A DNA stretch of 64,000 nt from DASZTV01 sp036267875 (GTDB lineage: Bacteria > Actinomycetota > Actinomycetes > JAFAQI01). Below are positions 36,227-45,130 of this stretch, one piece after another. How positions within the stretch are numbered: position 1 is the first letter of the stretch; every line of letters starts with the position of its first letter. The notes beneath the pieces were generated by a model, which had not been told where the DNA came from, did no database searches, and worked only from the letters and a program-made list of their open reading frames with translations. A program made the position numbers and the translations under genes. The stretch covers positions 54,469 to 118,468 of the forward strand of contig DATAVE010000113.1 of the NCBI GenBank assembly GCA_036267875.1, written 5' to 3'.

Positions 36227-36891
36227 GGAAGGTCGGCGTGGATGATCGAGTAGCCCAGCGCGACGAGGCGATCAACGGAGCGATCGTCGCGCAACATCGG
36301 CTGATCAAGGACATCGCAAACCTCACCGACGAGCAGGCGCACTCGCCGTCGCTGTTACCCGAGTGGTCGGTCGGGCATGTGCTCACCCACATTGCACGCA
36401 ATGGCGACGCGTTCGTACGAATGATGAGCGCAGCGATCGAGGGTCGAGCTACTACTCAGTACGAAGGTGGTGCTGAGGGTCGCGCCGCCGGGATCGCAGC
36501 CGGGTCGAGCCGCGCCGCGGCAGCGCTGATCGCCGATGTTGCTGCGAGCGCCGAAAGTGTCGCGGATGTCTGGTCGCGCATGTCGCCGGAGGCATGGGAC
36601 GGGCACGGGCTCAATGGCGCTGGCGAGGAGTGGCCTTGCGACGCGATGCCATTCCACCGCTGGCGCGAGGTGATCGTGCATCACGTCGATCTCGGTCTCG
36701 GATTCACGACGGCGGACTGGCCGCTCGACTACGTCGAGCGAGAGCTCGCGGTCAGCTTGCAGCTGCTGCCGGATCGCCTCGATGAACCCGATCGTCGCCA
36801 GGTACTCAGCTGGCTGATCGGTCGCGGCGATCAGCCCACTGACCTGGTGGTCGCGCCGTGGCAGTCGAGACCGGGGTATTACTTCCGCTGA
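36223..36891 (+). CDS. mycothiol-dependent maleylpyruvate isomerase family protein
   Basis: This 222-residue DinB/MDMPI-fold protein has LLPEWSVGHVLTHIARNGDAF, with the metal-binding histidine in LTHIARN. A second metal site is likely in FHRWREVIVHHVDLG. The N-terminal helix bundle and MDMPI C-terminal domain are both present. It would use mycothiol as cofactor for isomerisation or thiol transfer; the substrate is not known. It is coupled to hemW by a GTGA overlap. Confidence 0.8.
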   Translation: MRKVGVDDRVAQRDEAINGAIVAQHRLIKDIANLTDEQAHSPSLLPEWSVGHVLTHIARNGDAFVRMMSAAIEGRATTQYEGGAEGRAAGIAAGSSRAAAALIADVAASAESVADVWSRMSPEAWDGHGLNGAGEEWPCDAMPFHRWREVIVHHVDLGLGFTTADWPLDYVERELAVSLQLLPDRLDEPDRRQVLSWLIGRGDQPTDLVVAPWQSRPGYYFR

Positions 36892-36905
36892 CGCGGCGGC
36901 CTCCG

Positions 36906-37592
36906 TCAGGCGGTGCGGCGCCCGCCGGAGGGCTCGACCAGACAGGCAGTGAGCTCGCTTGCCGTTGCGCCCTCTCGCAGCGCAGCGCTCAACGTGCGTA
37001 GCGCGAGGGTCACGACGTTCTCGGCGTGCTGAAGCTCGACGCGCAGGAACTGGGGCCCGCCGTCGCGCCCGATCACCAGTACCGAACCGAGCGTGGTCAG
37101 CGGGAACTGCGCCCACGCGAGGCCGTCGGTCATGCCGGCGATCGCGCGTACCGGCATGCCGTCCGGTGCAACCTCGTCATGAAGTGGGCCTGTCGTCGGG
37201 TACAACGCAGCAAGTCGTCTCGCCGGGGCGCGCAACTCGGCCCAGTCGCAGTCGAGCGCAGCAGGTGCCATGTCGACGAGCGTTTCGAGTCCCCGCTCCG
37301 GGACGGTCAGCAGATAGGTGAGCAGATCGAGGTCGGCGCGTTCGTCGAGCAGTCGCCGCGAGTTCCGGCAGCTCACCACCTCGACGCCGCGTTCGTTCGC
37401 CAAGGCATCGAGCAACGGCTGATGGTCGGCGCCCTCGGGCCAGCGCAGCCCGAAGTCGTCGATGGCGCGGCCACCCTCTGACTCCAGCACCGAGACCCAC
37501 AGCACGTCGGCGCCGCTGGTTGCGATAGTCCGGCTGATGCGCGCCAGGGTGCCGGGCTGGTCCGGCAGGCTGACTCGCAGCTGGATGCCCAT
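36906..37592 (-). CDS. ACT-domain protein
   Basis: The 228-residue protein begins with an ACT-type ligand-binding domain (residues 1-75: IQLRVSLPDQPGTLARISRTIA), followed by a C-terminal region with no recognised family. ACT domains bind amino acids and often regulate enzymes, but here the domain stands alone. It is convergent with the isomerase-like gene (14 bases apart) and divergent from hrcA over 149 bases. The CIRCE element lies close to hrcA within this gap. Confidence 0.7.
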   Translation of the reverse strand: MGIQLRVSLPDQPGTLARISRTIATSGADVLWVSVLESEGGRAIDDFGLRWPEGADHQPLLDALANERGVEVVSCRNSRRLLDERADLDLLTYLLTVPERGLETLVDMAPAALDCDWAELRAPARRLAALYPTTGPLHDEVAPDGMPVRAIAGMTDGLAWAQFPLTTLGSVLVIGRDGGPQFLRVELQHAENVVTLALRTLSAALREGATASELTACLVEPSGGRRTA

Positions 37593-37692
37593 TGCCCGCT
37601 CCTCTCTTCTCTGTCGAGCGTCGCGGAAGCGCGTTACGTTCGCATGTCGCTCGCATCACGACGGGCATATGCGCGGTTCGTACGCCGTACAC

Positions 37693-37719
37693 TTGGCACT
37701 CGACCGCCCTGAGTGCCAG
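37693..37719. promoter_or_regulatory. CIRCE operator of HrcA
   Basis: TTGGCACTC (37693-37701) and GAGTGCCAG (37711-37719) are separated by nine bases, matching the CIRCE layout TTAGCACTC-N9-GAGTGCTAA. The inner eight bases of each arm are perfectly complementary. It lies 22 bases before the hrcA ATG. The expected role is heat-inducible repression of hrcA-dnaJ by HrcA itself. Confidence 0.93.
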
Positions 37720-37741
37720 ACGGTTAGGAGGCGCGCGCAGG

Positions 37742-38767
37742 ATGATCGAGGACCGCAAGCTCGACGTGCTGCGCGCGATCGTCGAGGACTACGTCGCGAC
37801 GAACGAACCGGTCGGCTCGAAGACACTGGTGGAGCGACACCGGCTCGGCGTCTCACCGGCCACGATCCGTAACGACATGGCCGCCCTCGAGGAAGAGGGC
37901 TACATCACCCAGCCCCACACGAGTGCGGGCCGGGTGCCGACCGACAAGGGTTACCGGCTGTTCGTCGACAAGCTCTCCACGGTCAAGCCGTTGAGCGGTC
38001 CCGAGCGCCGCGCCATCGAAGGTTTTCTCGCCGGTGCCGTCGGTCTCGATGACGTGGTCAACCGAACCGTGCGGCTGCTGGCTCAACTGACCCGCCAGGT
38101 TGCCGTCGTGCAGTACCCGTCGCTGACTCGGTCGGCGGTGCGCCACCTCGAGATGGTCCGACTCTCCGAGACCCGCTTGATGGTCGTGCTCATCACCGAC
38201 ACCGGACGAGTCGAGCAGCGAGTCGTCGAGCTGCCGAATGCGCTCGGTGAGGACGACGTCGCGGAGTTGCGGGCACGCATCAACGGGCTGATTGCCGGTC
38301 ACCAGCTCGCCGATGCGCCGACCCTGATGGTCGATCTGCCGGATGCATTCGCTCCGGATGCCAGGGCCAACGTCAGCACGGTGCTCGCGACCGTCCTGGA
38401 GACGTTGGTCGAGCAGGTCGACGAGCGGATAGTCATGGCAGGGACCGCCAACCTTGCGCGTGGCAGCGCGTTGGACTTTGCCGGCTCGATCCGGCCGGTG
38501 CTGGAAGCGCTGGAAGAGCACGTCGTACTGCTGCGGCTGTTCGGCGAGACCGGTGGGCCCCAGTCCGTGCACGTCAGCATTGGCGAGGAGAACCCGCACG
38601 AGGGCTTGCGAACCGCGTCTGTGGTGTCGACCGGTTATGGCCTCGATGGGGTGAATGCATTCGCCTCGCTCGGGATCATCGGTCCGACGCGGATGGACTA
38701 TCCGGGGACGATGGGCGCAGTGCGCGCAGTGGCCCGCTACGTCGGCCACGTTCTGGCAGAAGGCTGA
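37742..38767 (+). CDS. hrcA: heat-inducible transcription repressor HrcA
   Basis: This 341-residue repressor has an N-terminal winged helix (RKLDVLRAIVEDYVATNEPVGSKTLVE) and the typical VSPATIRNDMAALEEEGYITQPHTSAGR motif (key residues S, T, R, N, E, G, P, H, S, A, G, R). The GAF-like ligand domain follows. The ATG at 37742 is preceded by AGGAGG ten bases upstream, and an open frame continues further upstream without family support. With the CIRCE in front and dnaJ eight bases behind, this is the standard actinobacterial heat-shock operon. Confidence 0.96.
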   Translation: MIEDRKLDVLRAIVEDYVATNEPVGSKTLVERHRLGVSPATIRNDMAALEEEGYITQPHTSAGRVPTDKGYRLFVDKLSTVKPLSGPERRAIEGFLAGAVGLDDVVNRTVRLLAQLTRQVAVVQYPSLTRSAVRHLEMVRLSETRLMVVLITDTGRVEQRVVELPNALGEDDVAELRARINGLIAGHQLADAPTLMVDLPDAFAPDARANVSTVLATVLETLVEQVDERIVMAGTANLARGSALDFAGSIRPVLEALEEHVVLLRLFGETGGPQSVHVSIGEENPHEGLRTASVVSTGYGLDGVNAFASLGIIGPTRMDYPGTMGAVRAVARYVGHVLAEG

Positions 38768-38774
38768 GCCGAAC

Positions 38775-39929
38775 GTGCCAGCTACGCGTGACTACTACGC
38801 GGTCCTCGGCGTCTCGCGAACAGCGACGCCGGATGAGATCAAGAAGGCGTACCGCAAGCTTGCCCGCGAGCTTCACCCTGACGTCAACCCGAGCTCCGAG
38901 GCGCAGGACAGGTTCAAGGACGTCACTGCGGCTTACGAGGTGCTGTCGGACCCGCAGAAGCGTCAGATGCATGATCTTGGCGGCGACCCGTTGTCGGCGA
39001 CTGGTGGCGGCGCAGGTGCGGCCGGTCCGTTCGGCGGCTTCGCCGACATCATGGACGCGTTCTTCGGCGGTGCCGGTGGCATGGGATCGCGCGGACCTCG
39101 TTCGCGGATCCAGCCAGGTGCCGATGCGCTGATTCGGATCGAGCTCGACCTCGGCGACACCGCCTTCGGCACGACGCGGGACCTCACGCTCGACACCGCG
39201 TTGCGCTGCACCAAGTGCAACGGCGCGGGTACGGCGACTGGCACCCACCCGGAAACCTGTCAGACCTGCAGTGGTCGCGGCGAGGTGCAGTCGGTCCAAC
39301 GTTCGTTGCTCGGCCAGATCGTGACGGCGCGTCCGTGCCCCGACTGCGGCGGGTTCGGCACCAAGATCCGCAACCCTTGTCCGGACTGTGCCGGCGACGG
39401 CCGAGTGCGCGCCCGGCGCACCGTGACCGTGAAGGTCCCGGCCGGAGTCGAGGACGGTATGCGGCTACGGCTTGCTGGCGAAGGTGAGGTCGGCCCCGGC
39501 GGTGGACCGGCAGGCAGTCTCTACGTCGAGATCCACGAACGCACGCACCCGTCGTTCGTGCGTGACGGTGACGACCTGCACTGCAAGGTCGAGGTGCCGA
39601 TGACGGCCGCGGCCCTCGGCACCGAGGTCAAGCTCACGACCCTCGACGGCGAGGAACGACTGGTCGTCAAGCCCGGTACTCAGTCCGGCAGTGTCACAAC
39701 GCTGCGGGGTCGCGGCGTACCGCATCTCAATCGTGGGGTCGGCCGGGGCGACATCCATATCCACTACGACGTGGTCACGCCGACCAAGCTTGATGATGAG
39801 CAGGAGAAGTTGCTCCGCGATCTGGCCAAGGCCCGTGGTGAGGAGCAGCCGGAGATCACCGTCACGAACCCGGCAACCGCGAACGGTGGCTCAGGCCTGT
39901 TCTCGCGCCTCCGCGACGCCTTCAAGTAA
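38775..39929 (+). CDS. dnaJ: chaperone DnaJ (second DnaJ, DnaJ2 type)
   Basis: This 384-residue DnaJ has the J domain with HPD (ARELHPDVNPSS, about 36), a short Gly-rich region, four CxxCxGxG zinc motifs (CTKCNGAG, CQTCSGRG, CPDCGGFG, CPDCAGDG) and the substrate-binding C-terminal domain. It stimulates DnaK ATPase activity. GTG 38775 starts it, eight bases after hrcA. Its place beside hrcA rather than dnaK fits the second DnaJ of actinobacteria. Confidence 0.95.
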   Translation: MPATRDYYAVLGVSRTATPDEIKKAYRKLARELHPDVNPSSEAQDRFKDVTAAYEVLSDPQKRQMHDLGGDPLSATGGGAGAAGPFGGFADIMDAFFGGAGGMGSRGPRSRIQPGADALIRIELDLGDTAFGTTRDLTLDTALRCTKCNGAGTATGTHPETCQTCSGRGEVQSVQRSLLGQIVTARPCPDCGGFGTKIRNPCPDCAGDGRVRARRTVTVKVPAGVEDGMRLRLAGEGEVGPGGGPAGSLYVEIHERTHPSFVRDGDDLHCKVEVPMTAAALGTEVKLTTLDGEERLVVKPGTQSGSVTTLRGRGVPHLNRGVGRGDIHIHYDVVTPTKLDDEQEKLLRDLAKARGEEQPEITVTNPATANGGSGLFSRLRDAFK

Positions 39930-39943
39930 TCGACCAACCCGCG

Positions 39944-40002
39944 TGATCATGGCGTTGTTGGCCAACTCGCCCGGCGTGTCTGCCCTGTTCGCCATGATCA
40001 CC
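39944..40002. terminator. 12-bp inverted repeat between dnaJ and rsmE
   Basis: GTGATCATGGCG (39944-39955) and CGCCATGATCAC (39991-40002) are perfect inverted copies, separated by 35 bases. The loop contains a smaller palindrome, GTTGGCCAAC (39957-39966). It lies 14 bases after the dnaJ stop and ends two bases before the rsmE GTG. It could be a transcription terminator, a processing hairpin, or a copy of an intergenic repeat family. Confidence 0.6.
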
Positions 40003-40004
40003 GG

Positions 40005-40724
40005 GTGACGCCTCCATGTTTTCGGGCTCCGTCCGGTTCGACGGGAAGCGAGCAGGTCACCCTTGACGGTCCGGAAGGTCATCACGCGGCTGACGTCCGG
40101 CGGCTACGGGTAGGTGAGGCCCTGTGGCTGACGGACGGGCTCGGAGCTCGCGGGCATGGCACCGTCGAGGCGGTCCGGCGCGGGGAGCTCGACGTGACGA
40201 TCACCGAGTGGGTCACCGAGCCAGCGCCCGCGCTGCGTCTGGTCGTTGTGCAGGCGTTGGCCAAGGGCGGTCGCGACGAGGACGCGGTCGAGTCGATGAC
40301 CGAGATCGGGGTCGACGAGGTGATCGGCTGGTCGGCATCCCGCAGCGTCGCGAAGTGGACCGAGCGCACCGCGGCCAAGTGGCAGTCAACCGCCGGCGCC
40401 GCTGCCCGGCAGTCACGGCGCAGCTGGTGGCCGTCGGTTGTGGGCCCGCTTTCGACCTCCGAGGTCGCAACGCGGTTGTCAGCTGCCACGCTCGCGTTGG
40501 TCCTACATGAGTCGGCGAGCGAGCAGCTCTCGGCACTCGACCTCCCGATGTCCGGTGAGATCGTCGTCGTGGTCGGACCGGAGGGCGGCATCTCCGACGA
40601 GGAGCTCGCGTCGTTCCAGGCCGCCGGCGCCGACGTCGTACGGCTCGGAGACACGGTGCTGCGCAGCTCGACGGCCGGCGTCGCTGCGCTGTCGGCGATC
40701 TGTGCGCGAACCCGCTGGCGCTGA
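40005..40724 (+). CDS. rsmE: 16S rRNA m3U1498 methyltransferase
   Basis: This 239-residue SPOUT methyltransferase has the RsmE pattern: HHAADVRRLRVGE at the PUA-like N terminus, then VQALAKGGRDEDAVESMTEIGVDEV and the knot motif VVVGPEGGISDEEL, followed by RLGDTVLRSSTAG. It methylates U1498 of 16S rRNA. It starts at GTG 40005 and keeps the usual position after dnaJ. Confidence 0.95.
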   Translation: MTPPCFRAPSGSTGSEQVTLDGPEGHHAADVRRLRVGEALWLTDGLGARGHGTVEAVRRGELDVTITEWVTEPAPALRLVVVQALAKGGRDEDAVESMTEIGVDEVIGWSASRSVAKWTERTAAKWQSTAGAAARQSRRSWWPSVVGPLSTSEVATRLSAATLALVLHESASEQLSALDLPMSGEIVVVVGPEGGISDEELASFQAAGADVVRLGDTVLRSSTAGVAALSAICARTRWR

Positions 40725-40741
40725 CCTCGTACGCTCGCGGC

Positions 40742-41092
40742 ATGAATGATCCGGACTGCGCCTTCTGCAAGATCGTCGCGCGCGAGCTGCCTGCTGACAT
40801 CGTCGCGGAGTCCGATACCGCGATCGCGTTCCGCGACCTCGCACCCCAGGCGCCCGTTCACGTACAGGTGATTCCCAAGGAGCACCTGCGTGACGTCGCA
40901 GAGGTAGCGGTGGCGGGAGACGTCGACATAGCCGACCTGTTCCGGCTCGCGGTCGAGGTCGCCTCGATAGAAGGAGTCGCGGAAGGTGGCTACCGGCTGG
41001 TGGCCAACACCGGCGAGGCGGCCTTCCAGACCGTCTTCCACTGCCACGTCCATGTGCTCGGGGGCCGCCCCATGGGTTGGCCGCCCGGATAA
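40742..41092 (+). CDS. HIT-family nucleotide-binding hydrolase
   Basis: This 116-residue protein has the HINT layout, beginning CAFCKIVARELPADIV (zinc-type cysteines C6 and C9) and ending with the histidine triad FHCHVHVLGG (near residue 100). It should hydrolyse adenosine phosphoramidates. It lies 17 bases after rsmE. Confidence 0.93.
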   Translation: MNDPDCAFCKIVARELPADIVAESDTAIAFRDLAPQAPVHVQVIPKEHLRDVAEVAVAGDVDIADLFRLAVEVASIEGVAEGGYRLVANTGEAAFQTVFHCHVHVLGGRPMGWPPG

Positions 41093-41105
41093 CCTGGACG
41101 TAGAC

Positions 41106-42134
41106 ATGCCAACCAGGCCACAGACAAGTACGACGAGCACGCTCATCGTCGTGCCCGGCACTCGCAGCATGGTGACGCTGCTCGGCTCGAGCGACGAGCT
41201 GCTTCACCTGATCGAGCAGTCCCTGAGCTGCGACGTCCACGTGCGCGGCAACGAGATCACGCTGTCCGGTGCGCCCTATGAGGTCGAGCTCGGTGCTCGG
41301 CTGTTCGAGGAGCTGTTGACACTGCTCGATCGTGGCGGTGTGCTCACCGCGGATGCGGTGTCACGCTCGCTGTCGATGCTCCGCCAGGAGACCACCGAAC
41401 GCCCGGCCGAGGTGCTGAGCCTCAACATCCTGTCGAGCCGTGGCAAGACGATCCGGCCGAAGACGCTCAACCAGAAGCGCTACGTCGACACCATCGACGC
41501 CCACACGATCGTCTTCAGCATCGGCCCCGCCGGCACCGGCAAGACTTATCTCGCGATGGCGAAGGCAGTGCAAGCGCTGCAGGCGAAGCAGGTCAACCGG
41601 ATCATCCTGACCCGCCCGGCGGTGGAGGCGGGAGAGCGGCTCGGCTTCCTGCCAGGGACGCTGAGCGAGAAGATCGACCCGTACCTTCGCCCGCTGTACG
41701 ACGCGCTGCACGACATGGTCGACCCGGAGTCGATTCCGCGGCTGCTGGCCTCAGGCGTGGTCGAGGTGGCGCCGCTCGCCTACATGCGTGGCCGGTCGTT
41801 GAATGATTCGTTCATCGTGCTCGATGAGGCGCAGAACACCAGCGCCGAGCAGATGAAGATGTTCCTCACCCGCCTCGGCTTCGGCTCGAAGATGGTGGTG
41901 ACGGGCGACGTAACGCAGGTCGACCTGCCGACCGGTACCCGCAGTGGTCTGCGCATGGTGCAGGAGATCCTCGACGGCATCGACGACGTCGCGTTCTGCA
42001 AGCTGACGTCGCAGGACGTGGTGCGGCACAAGCTGGTCAGCGACATTGTCGACGCCTACGCGCGTCACGATGCCGAAGAGGCGGCCGCCGCGCCGGCACA
42101 GCCGAAGCGCCGCACGCCGCGCACCGGCAGCTGA
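41106..42134 (+). CDS. phoH: PhoH-like ATPase
   Basis: This 342-residue P-loop protein has Walker A GPAGTGKTYLA (about 139-149), LTRPAVEAGERLGFLPG and Walker B SFIVLDEAQNT, the PhoH/YbeZ signature. An N-terminal KH-like region precedes the ATPase. The ATG at 41106 is used. The phoH-ybeY-hemolysin order is conserved and links it to rRNA maturation with YbeY. Confidence 0.93.
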   Translation: MPTRPQTSTTSTLIVVPGTRSMVTLLGSSDELLHLIEQSLSCDVHVRGNEITLSGAPYEVELGARLFEELLTLLDRGGVLTADAVSRSLSMLRQETTERPAEVLSLNILSSRGKTIRPKTLNQKRYVDTIDAHTIVFSIGPAGTGKTYLAMAKAVQALQAKQVNRIILTRPAVEAGERLGFLPGTLSEKIDPYLRPLYDALHDMVDPESIPRLLASGVVEVAPLAYMRGRSLNDSFIVLDEAQNTSAEQMKMFLTRLGFGSKMVVTGDVTQVDLPTGTRSGLRMVQEILDGIDDVAFCKLTSQDVVRHKLVSDIVDAYARHDAEEAAAAPAQPKRRTPRTGS

Positions 42135-42136
42135 CG

Positions 42137-42622
42137 ATGAGCATCGAGGTCGCCAACGAGACTGGCGCCGACGTCGACGTACTCCGGATCGAGCGGGTCG
42201 CGCGCTATGTACTCAACGAGATGGGCGTCAACCCCCTCGTCGAGCTCGCGATCAGGCTGGTCGATGTCGAGGCGATGACCGCGCTGCACGTGCACTTCAT
42301 GAAGGAACCCGGACCGACCGACGTCCTCGCTTTCCCCATGGATGAGCTCGGCGACCAGCGCGACGACCAGGACACCGACCTGCCGCCCACCCTGCTCGGT
42401 GACGTCGTGCTTTGCCCGCCAGTTGCCGAGGCGCAGGCCGCCCAGGCCGGGCACTCGGTCGCCGCCGAGCTCGAGATGCTCTGCACGCACGGGGTGCTGC
42501 ACCTGCTCGGCTACGACCATGGTGACGAGGCCGAGGAACGCGAGATGTTCGGGCTGCAGGCCCAGCTGCTCGAAGGCTGGGCGCAGTCGAACAACCAGCC
42601 GACGGACGAACCCGCGCCATGA
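42137..42622 (+). CDS. ybeY: rRNA maturation endoribonuclease YbeY
   Basis: This 161-residue protein has the H3xH5xH zinc motif in HGVLHLLGYDHGDEAEE and the FMKEPGPTDVLAFPMDE strand typical of YbeY. It is a metal-dependent endoribonuclease involved in 16S 3'-end maturation and rRNA quality control. It follows phoH by two bases and overlaps the next gene by ATGA. Confidence 0.95.
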   Translation: MSIEVANETGADVDVLRIERVARYVLNEMGVNPLVELAIRLVDVEAMTALHVHFMKEPGPTDVLAFPMDELGDQRDDQDTDLPPTLLGDVVLCPPVAEAQAAQAGHSVAAELEMLCTHGVLHLLGYDHGDEAEEREMFGLQAQLLEGWAQSNNQPTDEPAP

Positions 42623-43911
42623 CAGCTACGGACGCTTGGGCGATCGTCCTCGCGGCTGTGTTGCTCTTTGCGTGTGCGGTGCTTGCCATCGCCGAGTCAG
42701 CTCTCGCCCATGTTTCACGGTTGCGGGTCGAGGAGCTGGTCCGCGAGGGCCGACGCGGCACCGAGCGGCTGGAGCGCGTGGTCCGCGACGCGCCTACCAA
42801 CCTCAACGTCCTCCTGCTAGCGCGCACCGTCGGCGAGATGCTGGTCGCGACGTTGGTGGCGATCGTCTCCGAGCGACAGTTGGCCTCGGTGTGGCAGTCG
42901 GCGTTGATCGCCGGCGTCGGCGTCGCACTGGTGCACTACGTGGTAGTCGGCGTCGCAGCTCGGACCATCGGGCGCCAGCGTTCCGAGCGAATCGCTCTGC
43001 TCACCTCTCGCCTCGTTCTCGGCTTGCGGGCAGTGAGTATCGGCGTGACGCAGATCCTGATCGCCTTCGGTAGCGCCCTCGTTCCCGGCAAGATTGCGCG
43101 TGACTCGGGGGTTACCTCCGAGGCGGAGCTCCGCGACATGGTGGACCAGCTCGGCGAACGGAAGGTGATCGAGCGCAGCGAGCGCGAGATGATCCACTCC
43201 GTCTTCGAGCTCGGCGAGACCCTTGCCCGTGAAGTCATGGTTCCGCGTACCGACATGGTGTGGATCGAACGGTCGAAGACGGTCCGTCACACCATTTCCC
43301 TCGCGCTTCGAAGCGGCTTCTCGCGGATCCCGGTTGTCGGGGACAACGAGGACGACATCGTCGGCGTCGCCTATCTCAAGGATCTGGTGCGACGGGCGTA
43401 CGACGGCGAAGCGCAGACCGCGGTACGCGTCGATGAAGTGATGCGCCCGCCATACCTGATCCCCGACTCCAAGCCGGTCGATGAGCTACTGCGCGAGATG
43501 CAGGCCAAGCAGGTCCACGTCGCGATCGTCATCGACGAGTACGGCGGCACCGCCGGGTTGGTGACGATCGAGGACATCCTCGAGGAGATCGTCGGCGAGA
43601 TCGCGGATGAGTACGACCTTGGAGGCCCGCGAGTCGAGGAGCTCGAAGACGGCACAGTACGCGTCAGCGTGCGAGTGCCGATCGACGACCTCGAAGAGCG
43701 CTTCGACGTTTCGTTCGATCTCGAGGACGTCGAAACAGTGGGCGGCCTGCTCGCGACCGAGCTGGGTCGCGTCCCGATCGCGGGCGCGACCGTCGAGCTG
43801 CAGGGTCTGCGGTTCACCGCCGAGGGTGGGAAGGGTCGCCGCAATCAGGTCGGTACCGTCCTCATCGCGCGCCAGGCCGAGCCGGCCGCCACGAAGCGCA
43901 CCCGCTCGTAG
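42619..43911 (+). CDS. hemolysin/CorC family transporter (CNNM-DUF21, CBS, CorC domains)
   Basis: The 430-residue membrane protein has an N-terminal DUF21/CNNM region with about three or four hydrophobic segments (through residue about 150), a CBS pair (about 205-330, MVPRTDMVWI and MRPPYLIPDS) and a C-terminal CorC/HlyC domain. The basic motif FGSALVPGK ends the membrane part. The family acts in Mg2+/Co2+ efflux. It is coupled to ybeY and precedes the deaminase-like gene by 10 bases. Confidence 0.88.
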   Translation: MTATDAWAIVLAAVLLFACAVLAIAESALAHVSRLRVEELVREGRRGTERLERVVRDAPTNLNVLLLARTVGEMLVATLVAIVSERQLASVWQSALIAGVGVALVHYVVVGVAARTIGRQRSERIALLTSRLVLGLRAVSIGVTQILIAFGSALVPGKIARDSGVTSEAELRDMVDQLGERKVIERSEREMIHSVFELGETLAREVMVPRTDMVWIERSKTVRHTISLALRSGFSRIPVVGDNEDDIVGVAYLKDLVRRAYDGEAQTAVRVDEVMRPPYLIPDSKPVDELLREMQAKQVHVAIVIDEYGGTAGLVTIEDILEEIVGEIADEYDLGGPRVEELEDGTVRVSVRVPIDDLEERFDVSFDLEDVETVGGLLATELGRVPIAGATVELQGLRFTAEGGKGRRNQVGTVLIARQAEPAATKRTRS

Positions 43912-43921
43912 CCTGTAGCTC

Positions 43922-44209
43922 GTGGACCCCGAAGACGAGAAGCTCGTCACCCTTGCCCGCTCCGCGCGGGCGCGCAGTGGCGCCGCAGAGGGTGCCGCGG
44001 TGCGTGACGACATCGGCCGTACCTACGTCGCGGCTACGGTCGAGCTTCCCGCGCTGTCCTTGACGGCGCTTCAGGCGGCGGTTGCCGCGGCCGCGTCCAG
44101 CGGCGTAAAGCGACTCGAAGCCGCCGTCGTCGTGACGGCCGACGCTGGTGCCGACAGCGGCGTGCTTGCCGGACTGGGCGATCCGGCATTTCACGTGGTC
44201 GCCGAGTGA
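43922..44209 (+). CDS. cytidine deaminase-like protein lacking catalytic motifs
   Basis: This 95-residue protein occupies the place of the deaminase-like gene found just before era in actinobacteria. It shows the cytidine-deaminase-like core (GRTYVAATVELPALSLTALQAAVAAAASSG) but neither the HAE nor the PCxxC zinc-binding motif. It is therefore probably not a deaminase. It starts at GTG 43922 and overlaps era by GTGA, so the two are co-translated. Function is unknown. Confidence 0.72.
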   Translation: MDPEDEKLVTLARSARARSGAAEGAAVRDDIGRTYVAATVELPALSLTALQAAVAAAASSGVKRLEAAVVVTADAGADSGVLAGLGDPAFHVVAE

Positions 44210-45111
44210 CGGCTGAGCCGGTCGACGGATTTCGGTCCGGCTTCGCGTGCATGCTCGGGCGGCCCAACACCGGCAAGTCGACGCTGACCAATGCACTGGT
44301 CGGGACCAAGGTCGCGATCACCAGTGACCGCCCGCAGACCACGCGTCACGCGATCCGCGGGATCGTCTCGCGGCCCGATGGTCAGCTGGTGCTGATCGAC
44401 ACTCCCGGCTTCCACCGGCCACGTACGTTGCTCGGCCAGCGCCTCAACGACCTCGTTCGCTCGACGGTGGCCGAGGTCGACGTCGTGATCTTCTGCGTAC
44501 CCGCGACCGACAAGGTCGGTCCGGGCGATCGGTTCATTGTCGAGCAGCTGCAGGCGATCGCGGGTCGGACGCCGGCGATCGCGGTGATCACTAAGTGCGA
44601 CGCCGCCGGCAAGGACATGGTCGGCGAGCGCCTCATCGACGTCTCGAACATGGCGGACTGGGCCGAGGTCGTGCCGGTGAGCGCAGTCGACGGTTTCCAG
44701 GTGAGCCTGCTCGCCGACCTGCTGCTCGCGCGACTTCCGGAGGGTCGGCCGCTCTATCTCGACGACGAGCTGACCGACGCGCCGGAGGCCGTGATGGTCG
44801 CGGAGCTGGTGCGAGAGGCGGCGCTGTCCGGCGTACGAGATGAGCTGCCGCACTCGATCGCAGTAGTGGTCGAAGAGCTCGTGCGCACCGACAAGCAGAT
44901 CGACATCCATGCGGTGATGTACGTCGAGCGCGACAGCCAGAAGGGCATCGTCATCGGAGTCGGCGGCGAGCGACTACGCGTCGTCGGGACCGAGGCGCGC
45001 CGCCACATCGAGGCGCTGCTCGGCGCGAAGGTCTACCTCGACTTGCGGGTCAAGGTCGCCAAGGACTGGCAGCGCGACCCGAAGCAGCTCAACCGCCTCG
45101 GCTTCTCCTAG
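44206..45111 (+). CDS. era: GTPase Era
   Basis: This 301-residue GTPase has G1 GRPNTGKS (about 18-25), G2 TTR in RPQTTRHAIRG, G3 DTPG (about 65-68), a G4 variant TKCD in place of the usual NKxD (about 126-129) and G5 VSA. A C-terminal KH domain follows (GVGGERLRVVGTEARRHIE). It binds 16S rRNA in 30S assembly. The gene closes the hrcA operon-like run. Confidence 0.95.
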   Translation: MTAEPVDGFRSGFACMLGRPNTGKSTLTNALVGTKVAITSDRPQTTRHAIRGIVSRPDGQLVLIDTPGFHRPRTLLGQRLNDLVRSTVAEVDVVIFCVPATDKVGPGDRFIVEQLQAIAGRTPAIAVITKCDAAGKDMVGERLIDVSNMADWAEVVPVSAVDGFQVSLLADLLLARLPEGRPLYLDDELTDAPEAVMVAELVREAALSGVRDELPHSIAVVVEELVRTDKQIDIHAVMYVERDSQKGIVIGVGGERLRVVGTEARRHIEALLGAKVYLDLRVKVAKDWQRDPKQLNRLGFS

Positions 45112-45130
45112 CCGGCTGAGGCGCCGGCGG

